Assembly (NCBI GenBank): GCA_023398615.1
Contig: JAEWSD010000095.1
Coordinates: 1-5,103, forward strand
Direction of reading: 5' to 3'
Source: Bacillota bacterium
GTDB lineage: Bacteria > Bacillota > Clostridia > Lachnospirales > Lachnospiraceae
DNA length: 5,103 nt
Part shown: positions 1-4,332 of the stretch, piece after piece
How positions within the stretch are numbered: position 1 is the stretch's first letter
Layout: the number at the start of each line of letters is the position of its first letter
Notes under the pieces: generated by a model
Databases searched by the model: none
Seen by the model: the letters and a program-made list of their open reading frames with translations, nothing else
Told to the model about the DNA's origin: nothing
Translations under genes and position numbers: made by a program

Positions 1-603
1 AAGTTCTTAAGATATATCCTCCCAGGCAAAATCATTACAATAGCCGGCACACGTTCCGGAGGGTATCGGTTAAACGGTGTACCCATCACGCATATCGGGA
101 ATGATACCTATGATACGCCTTTCGGAAAGGTCAGATTTCTGGTCAGGGATGGGAAAATACTACTGGCTTCCGATCCGTCCCATACATATATCAGGATGGA
201 TGGTGCGGCAGGGATATTTGAGAGTAAAACCGTAATAGCGGCGATATCTGTATTATTTCTCGTTACTACGTTTATGGGAGCGCTTTTTTGTACGATTCTT
301 TTATTACGGAAAAGAAAGCTTCCGGTAAGTGTTATAATCTTAAGCATAACCCAGTTGAGTGCCGCAGTTTTTCTCCTTTACCGGTTAATAACAGGATTAT
401 TGAGCTATTCGGTGCTTTCGCATATAGCATCGATTCATGCCGCTGCTTGGGTTATCCTTTTGGTTACGGCCGCGAATCTGATCCTAACGCTTACAGGCAG
501 GGCGAAGAGCGGCGGGCTGTTCCATGTAAGATACCGGTATGTTCACGACGTCCTCAGTATAGCTTTTTGCTTTGTTATGTTAGATTTAAACTTACTCATG
601 TAA
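1..603 (+). CDS. C-terminal part of a membrane-anchored protein, probably a beta-lactamase-family serine hydrolase (5' truncated by window edge)
   Basis: The frame is open from base 1 to the TAA at 601-603, giving 200 residues with no start in the window; an ATG at 196 is internal and has no convincing ribosome binding site. Residues about 1-74 are soluble and rich in beta-strand-like segments (LNGVPITHIG, KVRFLVRDGKILLASD, YIRMDGAAGIFE). This resembles the small beta domain that follows the catalytic domain in many Firmicute penicillin-binding-protein-like serine hydrolases. Four hydrophobic segments follow, at about 75-103, 107-136, 142-166 and 180-200, so the C-terminus is a membrane domain. 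The catalytic SxxK and YxN motifs would lie upstream of the window, so family assignment is inference. The stop lies 21 nt before the CPBP protease start, suggesting one transcript; serine hydrolase and CPBP genes are, from memory, often seen together. An unrelated membrane protein remains possible. Confidence 0.6.
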   Translation, partial: KFLRYILPGKIITIAGTRSGGYRLNGVPITHIGNDTYDTPFGKVRFLVRDGKILLASDPSHTYIRMDGAAGIFESKTVIAAISVLFLVTTFMGALFCTILLLRKRKLPVSVIILSITQLSAAVFLLYRLITGLLSYSVLSHIASIHAAAWVILLVTAANLILTLTGRAKSGGLFHVRYRYVHDVLSIAFCFVMLDLNLLM

Positions 604-624
604 GAAAATAAACAGAGGAAAGGA

Positions 625-1290
625 ATGGTGAGACAAATGAATAAAAAATCGGTACAAGAATGGTTGGCTCTTTTTGAAATTACGCTGATCGTTTTGGCGG
701 TTTCCTTTGATATATTGATACCAACCGTAATAATTGCAGCTATTGCGGCCATTACCCTGTTATTGGGAAGAAAGCAGGAGGAGGTATTTGGTTTTAAAAG
801 AGCGGAACACCCGCTTAAGATGATAATTCAGATATTCTTTCTGATGGTAGTTTGGACTTTAGCGGATATCGGATTGCTGATTCCTTTACTGAATCATATA
901 ACCGGAACAAAACAGGTACTAACGGCCTTTGAAAATTTAAAAGGGAATCTGGGATTACTGCTGTTTCTTCTGGGAGCCGGCTGGATTCTTGCCGCCCTGG
1001 GGGAGGAAATGGCGTACCGCGGTTACTTCCAGTCAAGAATACGTGTGATTGCGGGAAATGGGCGGTTGGGAAAGATTTTGGCGGTTATAATATCCTCCGT
1101 CCCGTTTGGAATGGCTCATTCGGAACAGGGGGTTGTTGGTATTGCAATTACCGCAGTGGATGCGGTGGTCTTTAGTATGATTAGGTTTAAGTATGATAAT
1201 CTGTGGGCTTCTGTGCTGGCACATGGCTTTATAAACAGTATCGGTGTGCTTTGGTATTATTTCTTCGGGCCGATTTACAGTCTTTGGTGA
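625..1290 (+). CDS. CPBP-family intramembrane glutamic endopeptidase (Abi/CAAX protease-like)
   Basis: The protein has 221 residues and is strongly hydrophobic, with several membrane segments (about 15-48, 65-90, 108-126, 150-163, 170-186, 198-215). All three signature motifs of the CPBP family are present: EExxxR (E127, E128, R132), FxxxH (F161, H165) and HxxxN (H200, N204). They form the intramembrane active site in the family, so the enzyme is predicted to be active. Family members range from eukaryotic type II CAAX proteases to bacterial self-immunity proteins against bacteriocins; the substrate here cannot be told. No bacteriocin gene is seen nearby. The start at 625 is chosen because GAGG (615-618) lies 6 nt upstream; an in-frame ATG at 637 is spaced less well. 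The C-terminal GPIYSLW looks like a natural family end, so the stop is probably genuine and not a frameshift. No separate promoter is visible in the 21-nt gap to the upstream gene. Confidence 0.93.
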   Translation: MVRQMNKKSVQEWLALFEITLIVLAVSFDILIPTVIIAAIAAITLLLGRKQEEVFGFKRAEHPLKMIIQIFFLMVVWTLADIGLLIPLLNHITGTKQVLTAFENLKGNLGLLLFLLGAGWILAALGEEMAYRGYFQSRIRVIAGNGRLGKILAVIISSVPFGMAHSEQGVVGIAITAVDAVVFSMIRFKYDNLWASVLAHGFINSIGVLWYYFFGPIYSLW

Positions 1291-1291
1291 A

Positions 1292-1483
1292 GCGTATGGA
1301 AAGTCACAGGCGGAAGAATTGGCTGAAAAATACGACATTCCGCTTACCTCATTAAAGACTTGCTTTAAAGGGGTTTACGGAATGCCTGTTTTTCTTACAT
1401 ACGTACTTAAGAAAGAATTGACAGATATCCGCTTGATTACCGCAGATCCTTTCCTGACCTCCGGAATCACTCCGGAGACTTAA
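1292..1483 (+). pseudogene. Unrecognised coding-like stretch without a start, possible gene remnant
   Basis: After the CPBP stop, another plus-strand frame stays open to TAA at 1481-1483 and encodes about 63 residues of ordinary-looking protein (for example SQAEELAEKYDIPLTSLK and KKELTDIRLITADPFLTSG) with balanced charged and hydrophobic residues. The only upstream in-frame ATG (1244) lies inside the CPBP gene, out of its frame and without a ribosome binding site; the next in-frame ATG (1382) would leave only about 33 residues. No opposite-strand gene explains the open frame. It may be the 3' end of a gene whose front was deleted, or a small protein begun by a non-ATG codon such as TTG at 1319. 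The segment GEAYGKSQAEELAEKY faintly recalls a nucleophile elbow of alpha/beta hydrolases, but I do not recognise the family. The end overlaps the convergent regulator gene by 4 nt. Confidence 0.3.
1459..1477. repeat. Short inverted repeat at the convergent gene ends
   Basis: CTCCGGA (1459-1465) and TCCGGAG (1471-1477) form a perfect 7-bp stem with a 5-nt loop, just beyond the 3' end of the metalloregulator on the minus strand and at the end of the plus-strand remnant frame. No T-run follows it on the minus strand, and on the plus strand only AT-rich sequence follows after about 15 nt. It is therefore at best a weak transcription end signal between convergent units. Confidence 0.35.
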
Positions 1484-1851
1484 GCTAAATAATTTTTAAA
1501 ATGTCTTTTTAAACACCGGTAGCTTTCATCACTGATGACATGTTCGATCCTGCAGGCATCTTTGATTGCCGTACCCTCACCGACACCGGCCGCCATCAGG
1601 ATTTTAGCAAGCGTTTGGTGGCGGTCATACATTTGAACAGCTATTTCATGCCCCGGTTGTTCTAAAGTTATAAATCCGTTTTCATCTACTCTGATATATC
1701 CGTTTTCCCGCAGCTTTTTCATGGCTATGCTTACACTTGGCTTAGAATATCCCATCTCATTTACGATATCTATGGACCGAACCTGCCCGCTTCTTTCCCT
1801 CAGCATCAGGATCATTTCCAGATAGTCTTCTGCGGATTCCTGTATCTTCAT
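1480..1851 (-). CDS. DtxR/MntR-family metal-dependent transcriptional regulator, short form
   Basis: The gene encodes 123 residues. A winged helix-turn-helix occupies about 1-62 (SIDIVNEMGYSKPSVSIAMKKLRENGYI is the recognition part), followed by a helical dimerisation and metal-binding part; the SH3-like third domain of DtxR is absent, as in MntR (142 aa). Aligned by eye, likely metal ligands are D9, E12 and H78 (MntR D8, E11, H77) plus C100, E103 and H104 in DACRIEH. Cys at position 100 matches C102 of iron-responsive DtxR, whereas MntR has Glu. The set is therefore mixed and does not settle Mn versus Fe. The ancillary DtxR site appears lost (A82 and I96 where E83 and H98 would be). The start is supported by GGGGTGA about 4 nt upstream on the minus strand. 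It would repress metal uptake or storage genes when metal is bound; no transporter lies in this window. Confidence 0.92.
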   Translation of the reverse strand: MKIQESAEDYLEMILMLRERSGQVRSIDIVNEMGYSKPSVSIAMKKLRENGYIRVDENGFITLEQPGHEIAVQMYDRHQTLAKILMAAGVGEGTAIKDACRIEHVISDESYRCLKRHFKNYLA

Positions 1852-1885
1852 AAAATCACCCCGTTTAATTTATGGATATGATATA

Positions 1886-1914
1886 ATATTAGTTTAAACT
1901 AACCAATTTTTCAA
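1886..1914 (-). promoter_or_regulatory. Promoter of the metalloregulator gene
   Basis: On the minus strand TTGAAA (plus coordinates 1909-1914, 5/6 match to -35) is followed after 17 nt by TAATAT (1886-1891, 4/6 match to -10). Transcription would begin near 1879, leaving a short leader before the start codon at 1851. The spacer and the -10 contain the palindrome listed separately. Confidence 0.6.
1889..1902. promoter_or_regulatory. Probable DtxR/MntR-type operator (perfect palindrome)
   Basis: TTAGTTTAAACTAA is a perfect 14-bp palindrome lying between the -35 and -10 of the metalloregulator promoter and touching the -10. DtxR-family operators are AT-rich palindromes with half-sites of the TTAGGTTA/TTAGTTTA kind, so this fits a binding site for the regulator encoded just downstream and implies autorepression. 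It lies 72 bp upstream of the -35 of the divergent gene, so direct control of that gene is less likely. Confidence 0.6.
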
Positions 1915-1973
1915 GGCCTATTTTTTACAAGCACTTATTAATTGGTAATTTTATTAAAAAATAATGTAATGTG

Positions 1974-2002
1974 TTGACAAAAAATGTATAAAAATGTATA
2001 AT
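1974..2002 (+). promoter_or_regulatory. Perfect consensus sigma-A promoter of the cystatin-like gene
   Basis: TTGACA (1974-1979) and TATAAT (1997-2002) are both exact consensus and separated by the ideal 17 nt. Transcription should start near 2009, giving a leader of only about 25 nt. The spacer holds a tandem AAAATGTATA repeat (1981-1990 and 1991-2000), whose second copy forms most of the -10. Expression is predicted to be strong. Confidence 0.85.
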
Positions 2003-2033
2003 AAAATTACAATTTAAGGAAGGAGAAATAAAA

Positions 2034-2318
2034 ATGGGAAATGTAATTGGTGGCTGGAATTACCAGAGCATGCCGACTGTTAACTTGCCTGAGCAGGCGG
2101 CTACTGCCTTCAGCAAGGCCGTGGAGGGAATTGTAGGAGTAAAATATGAGCCGGTTCTTTACGTCGCATCTCAGTTAGTAGCAGGATTTAATTACTGTAT
2201 TATCTGCAAAACGACTACGATAACGAACCCGCCTCTCGAGGGCTGCAAGATACTATACATATACGCAGATCTGGAAGGAAATGCAAGTATCACAAGAGTC
2301 GAGGATGTAATCCGGTAA
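2034..2318 (+). CDS. Small cystatin-like protein with QxVxG motif, function unknown
   Basis: The protein has 94 residues. I do not recognise a named bacterial family with certainty, but the layout resembles single-domain cystatins (cysteine protease inhibitors, MEROPS I25). A glycine pair lies near the N-terminus (G6, G7), then a helix-like stretch LPEQAATAFSKAVEGI (18-33), then beta-strand-like YEPVLYVASQ running into QLVAG (47-51), which fits the cystatin QxVxG loop and is followed by FNY. KILYIYADLEGN (72-83) gives a further strand and turn. The Pro-Trp of the second cystatin loop is not evident. There are three cysteines (55, 58, 71), two as CxxC. No signal peptide or membrane segment is visible, so a cytoplasmic location is expected. 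The start is fixed by AGGAG (2021-2025) 8 nt upstream. It is a single-gene unit with a perfect promoter and strong terminator. Protease inhibition is inference; a related cystatin/monellin-like fold of other function is equally possible. Confidence 0.85.
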   Translation: MGNVIGGWNYQSMPTVNLPEQAATAFSKAVEGIVGVKYEPVLYVASQLVAGFNYCIICKTTTITNPPLEGCKILYIYADLEGNASITRVEDVIR

Positions 2319-2337
2319 GTACAAAACTGAAAACAGA

Positions 2338-2385
2338 ACACAAAAAGCAACAGGAGCCGATAATTGCTTCCGTTGCTTTTTGTGT
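2338..2385 (+). terminator. Strong intrinsic terminator after the cystatin-like gene
   Basis: ACACAAAAAGCAAC (2338-2351) and GTTGCTTTTTGTGT (2372-2385) are perfectly complementary over 14 bp. Inside, GGAGC and GCTTCC can extend the stem with a bulge. The T-run sits in the 3' arm (2377-2381) and the matching A-run in the 5' arm, a symmetrical style that could work on both strands. It starts 19 nt after the stop codon and isolates the gene from the thiamin unit. Confidence 0.85.
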
Positions 2386-2407
2386 CCCGGAGGGCACTAT
2401 CGGAATG

Positions 2408-2436
2408 TTGACAAAGCCGGTTATTTATGCTAGACT
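2408..2436 (+). promoter_or_regulatory. thiC promoter
   Basis: TTGACA (2408-2413, exact -35) is followed after 17 nt by TAGACT (2431-2436, 4/6), with TGC directly before it as an extended -10. Transcription would start near 2443, about 43 nt before the riboswitch. An inverted repeat TTATGCT (2425-2431) / AGCATAA (2443-2449) brackets the -10 and the predicted start. Confidence 0.7.
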
Positions 2437-2485
2437 AACGTAAGCATAAGAACTGAATAGAATTTAGAAATGTAATAGATTCAAT

Positions 2486-2565
2486 ATTGCGGGGGGACTT
2501 TTTAGTTGAGAAGGTAAAACCTGACCCTTTGAACCTGACAGTTAACACTGGCGTAGGGAAGCAAT
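2486..2565 (+). promoter_or_regulatory. TPP riboswitch aptamer (THI element)
   Basis: The conserved core is clear: TTGAGA (2506-2511; CTGAGA in most members), ACCCTTTGAACCTGA (2524-2538), a P5-type hairpin CAG/CTG (2539-2550) and GGCGTAGGGAAGC (2550-2562). P1 is ATTGC (2486-2490) paired with GCAAT (2561-2565); the G-run 2491-2496 pairs with the CCC of ACCCT as P2; ACT/AGT and AGG/CCT give the small P3 and P3a helices. It binds thiamin pyrophosphate. Located upstream of thiC, it is expected to lower thiC expression when TPP is plentiful. The first position of the TTGAGA box departs from the usual C, which may slightly change affinity. Confidence 0.96.
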
Positions 2566-2589
2566 CCATATACGCCGGGCGTATTTGAC

Positions 2590-2627
2590 AGAGTGCTTCT
2601 TTTTTTTACAAGGAGGACTCTTTTTTT
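2590..2627 (+). terminator. Riboswitch-controlled intrinsic terminator (expression platform)
   Basis: AGAGT (2590-2594) pairs with ACTCT (2617-2621), and CTTCTT (2596-2601) pairs with AAGGAG (2610-2615) including one G-U, with a G-G mismatch between the two helices; a T-run follows to 2627. A competing pairing joins GGGAAGCA (2556-2563), which contains the 3' P1 strand, with TGCTTCTT (2594-2601). This second pairing breaks both P1 and the terminator. With TPP bound, P1 holds and the terminator can form; without TPP, the anti-terminator wins and thiC is read. A small hairpin ATACGC/GCGTAT (2570-2584) sits in the anti-terminator loop. Confidence 0.75.
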
Positions 2628-2778
2628 ATTGTATAGGAAATTCCTCCGAATTCCCTATACAATAAAAAAGCACTCCGTGCAGGGTGCTTACTCGCGCGTA
2701 TGGAATTTTACCGGCAAAGCCGGCCGCGCTCGGCGCGAGAGTTTGCCCTTGGCAAACTCTTTCTTGTTGCATAGGAAA
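2622..2778. repeat. Composite palindromic repeat element (REP/MITE-like) between riboswitch and thiC
   Basis: Nearly all of this stretch folds on itself. (a) A 22-bp stem with one mismatch, arms 2622-2643 and 2648-2669, loop CTCC. (b) AAGCACTC (2668-2675) with GGGTGCTT (2682-2689), including one G-U. (c) CTCGCGC (2691-2697) with GCGCGAG (2733-2739), enclosing CCGGC-AAA-GCCGG (2711-2723). (d) AGAGTTTGCC (2738-2747) with GGCAAACTCT (2751-2760). TTGTATAGGAAA (2629-2640) recurs as TTGCATAGGAAA (2767-2778) and, inverted, as TTCCCTATACAA (2651-2662), so 2651-2778 is bounded by 12-bp imperfect terminal inverted repeats (10/12). Its local GC content is higher than its surroundings. It has no coding capacity of its own. 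I recall similar palindromic elements scattered through Lachnospiraceae genomes, but cannot confirm copy number here. Confidence 0.75.
2738..2768 (+). terminator. Possible second terminator inside the repeat element, upstream of thiC
   Basis: A perfect 10-bp stem AGAGTTTGCC / GGCAAACTCT with loop CTT is followed by the T-rich TTCTTGTT. It could attenuate reading into thiC. The T-run is interrupted by C and G, so efficiency is uncertain. Confidence 0.35.
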
Positions 2779-2834
2779 GACCCAGTTCAAGTGCGGGGTG
2801 TCAGTAATTACATTAAAGAAAGGAAGAGATACAT

Positions 2835-4154
2835 ATGACTTATAGGACACAAATGGAAGCTGCCAGGCATGGCATAGTCACGAAAGAGCTGTCGGTTATT
2901 GCCGGAGAGGAAGGCCTGGCCGAGCAGGAACTTCTTGCGCTGGTTGCCTCGGGACAGGTAGCGGTTCCTGCCAACAGGAATCATAGGAAGCTTCACCCGT
3001 ACGGCATCGGCAGCGGATTGAGGACAAAAATCAATGTTAATCTGGGGATTTCCGGAGACTGTGTGGACTACCGTGCTGAGATGGATAAGGTTAAGCTTGC
3101 CGAAAGGTATGGCGCAGAGGCGATTATGGATTTAAGCAACTATGGTAAGACCAGGGAGTTTCGGCAAAAGCTGATTGAGGAATCCACCGCCATGATCGGC
3201 ACCGTACCTGTTTACGATGCCATCGGATATCTGGAAAAGGATCTTAAAGACATCACGGCACGGGATTTTCTGAAGGTAGTACGTTCCCATGCGGAAGAAG
3301 GCGTCGATTTCATGACGATACATGCCGGAATGAACCGTCGTGCGATAGAAGTATTCCTGCGCGATAAGAGACAGATGAACGTGGTATCGCGCGGAGGTTC
3401 ACTGCTGTTTGCCTGGATGAAGCTCACAGGAAATGAAAATCCTTTCTATGAGTATTACGACGAACTGCTTGATATCTTTCGTGAATATGATGTTACCGTC
3501 AGCCTGGGAGACGCGTTCCGGCCCGGCAGTATAGCGGATTCTTCGGATGCTTCACAGATAGCGGAGTTAATTGAGATAGGGAATCTTGTTACACGGGCCT
3601 GGGATAAGGATGTACAGGTATTGGTAGAAGGACCCGGGCATATGGCGATGGATGAGATTGCGGCAAACATGAAATTAGAAAAACGGATTTGCCACGGTGC
3701 GCCATTTTATGTACTTGGACCTCTTGTTACGGATATCGCACCGGGATATGATCATATCACATCGGCAATCGGAGGAGCGATCGCAGCCGCAAACGGAGCG
3801 GATTTCCTCTGCTATGTTACTCCTGCGGAGCATTTGCGTCTTCCTGACCTTAATGATGTGAAGGAAGGAATCGTTGCTTCCAAAATAGCCGCTCATGCTG
3901 CAGATATTGCTAAGGGCGTGAAGGATGCCCGCAGAGCCGATTACCGGATGGGGGAAGCCCGCCGCAGCTTGAATTGGGAGGAAATGTTCCGATGTGCAAT
4001 TGATGGGGATAAGGCGAAGGCATATTTCGAAAGTGTACCTCCGGAAGACAAGCAGAGCTGCTCCATGTGCGGTAAAATGTGCGCAGTACGCACTATGAAC
4101 CGAATACTTGATGGCTTGGACCTGGAATTGAGTGGTGCGAAGAATGAAAGCTAA
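2835..4154 (+). CDS. thiC: Phosphomethylpyrimidine synthase ThiC (HMP-P synthase)
   Basis: ThiC is a cytoplasmic radical-SAM enzyme that converts aminoimidazole ribotide (AIR) to 4-amino-5-hydroxymethyl-2-methylpyrimidine phosphate, the pyrimidine half of thiamin. The 439 residues match the short bacterial/archaeal form lacking the N-terminal extension of proteobacterial ThiC (about 630 aa). Characteristic stretches in order are GSGLRTKINVNLG (59-71), MDLSNYGKTREFR, GTVPVYDA, DFMTIHAGMNRR, SRGGSLLFAWM, GDAFRPGSIADSSDASQ, VEGPGHMAMDEI, YVLGPLVTDIAPGYDHITSAIGGA and CYVTPAEHLRLP. The histidines of EGPGH and PAEHL are expected zinc ligands. The iron-sulfur cysteines near the C-terminus are C409, C412 and C416 (CSMCGKMC), spaced CX2CX3C. 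The start agrees with the usual MxYxTQMEAARxGIVT opening; AGGAAGAG lies 7 nt upstream. It is regulated by the TPP riboswitch and terminator upstream. No other thi gene is in the window. Confidence 0.98.
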   Translation: MTYRTQMEAARHGIVTKELSVIAGEEGLAEQELLALVASGQVAVPANRNHRKLHPYGIGSGLRTKINVNLGISGDCVDYRAEMDKVKLAERYGAEAIMDLSNYGKTREFRQKLIEESTAMIGTVPVYDAIGYLEKDLKDITARDFLKVVRSHAEEGVDFMTIHAGMNRRAIEVFLRDKRQMNVVSRGGSLLFAWMKLTGNENPFYEYYDELLDIFREYDVTVSLGDAFRPGSIADSSDASQIAELIEIGNLVTRAWDKDVQVLVEGPGHMAMDEIAANMKLEKRICHGAPFYVLGPLVTDIAPGYDHITSAIGGAIAAANGADFLCYVTPAEHLRLPDLNDVKEGIVASKIAAHAADIAKGVKDARRADYRMGEARRSLNWEEMFRCAIDGDKAKAYFESVPPEDKQSCSMCGKMCAVRTMNRILDGLDLELSGAKNES

Positions 4155-4170
4155 AGTCGAAATTCGACTT
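4154..4170 (+). terminator. Small hairpin at the thiC stop, weak terminator candidate
   Basis: AAGTCGA (4154-4160) and TCGACTT (4164-4170) form a perfect 7-bp stem with a 3-nt loop, beginning at the last base of the thiC stop codon. It is followed by CCAAAGTTTTCCTT, only a poor T-run, so termination may be partial. Confidence 0.45.
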
Positions 4171-4214
4171 CCAAAGTTTTCCTTATGGGATTTTATGGAG
4201 TTTTTTAAGAATAA

Positions 4215-4244
4215 TTTGCATAATTAGTCATAAAATGTTATAAT
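4215..4244 (+). promoter_or_regulatory. Promoter of the alpha/beta hydrolase gene (extended -10)
   Basis: TGTTATAAT (4236-4244) is a perfect extended -10 (TGnTATAAT). The -35 is weak: TTTGCA at 4215-4220 (4/6, 18-nt spacer). Transcription would begin near 4251, inside the palindrome at 4245-4263. Confidence 0.65.
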
Positions 4245-4263
4245 TGGTAATTGTAAATTACCA
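4245..4263. promoter_or_regulatory. Palindrome over the predicted transcription start, operator candidate
   Basis: TGGTAATT (4245-4252) - GTA - AATTACCA (4256-4263) is a perfect 8-bp inverted repeat immediately downstream of the -10 and covering the predicted start site, a typical place for a repressor operator. The 12-mer TAATTGGTAATT (4241-4252), which includes its left arm, also occurs at 1939-1950 upstream of the cystatin-like gene promoter. Confidence 0.45.
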
Positions 4264-4265
4264 TT

Positions 4266-4303
4266 GGCATTTGTAAAACTCAAAAAGGAGTTTTGCAAAT
4301 GCC
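4266..4303 (+). promoter_or_regulatory. Long 5'-leader hairpin that buries a ribosome binding site
   Basis: GGCATTTGTAAAACTC (4266-4281) pairs with GAGTTTTGCAAATGCC (4288-4303) over 16 bp, with one G-U pair and a 6-nt loop AAAAAG. No T-run follows, so it does not look like an intrinsic terminator. The AAAAAGGAG ribosome binding site spans the loop and 3' arm, and an ATG (4299-4301) lies in the 3' arm, so the fold would control access to both. Confidence 0.65.
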
Positions 4304-4331
4304 TAATCTACTATACCATGGGGGAAATTAA
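4299..4331 (+). CDS. Possible 10-codon leader peptide
   Basis: ATG at 4299 has AAAAAGGAG (4282-4290) at an ideal 8-nt spacing, a better ribosome binding site than that of the hydrolase itself. The frame encodes MPNLLYHGGN and stops at TAA 4329-4331, one nucleotide before the hydrolase ATG at 4333. This arrangement would suit translational coupling or a leader-peptide control. There is no run of one amino acid pointing to amino-acid attenuation. It could be chance, the purine run being only part of the hairpin. Confidence 0.3.
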   Translation: MPNLLYHGGN

Positions 4332-4332
4332 A

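Noticed and set aside
288..611. 107-codon plus-strand frame within the first membrane protein gene
   Set aside because: It overlaps a hydrophobic, clearly coding frame from base 1 to 603; the peptide shows no domain or membrane pattern and no ribosome binding site.
1244..1290. Start codon at 1244 for the orphan frame, overlapping the CPBP gene
   Set aside because: No ribosome binding site precedes it, and this part overlaps the conserved C-terminal end of the CPBP protein in another frame; only the part beyond the CPBP stop looks independently coding-like.
2622..2778. CRISPR-like array from the repeated TTG(T/C)ATAGGAAA units
   Set aside because: There are only three copies, one inverted and unevenly spaced, with no spacers; the structure is a palindromic element, not a CRISPR.
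2593..2838. 81-codon plus-strand open frame ending in ATGA overlap with the thiC start
   Set aside because: It runs through the terminator T-runs and the palindromic repeat, its ATG has no suitable context, and its peptide is dominated by hairpin-derived sequence. The overlap with thiC is probably chance.
4266..4303. Hairpin as a thiC terminator
   Set aside because: No T-run follows on either strand, and it lies after a good promoter at 4215-4244, so it belongs to the hydrolase leader.
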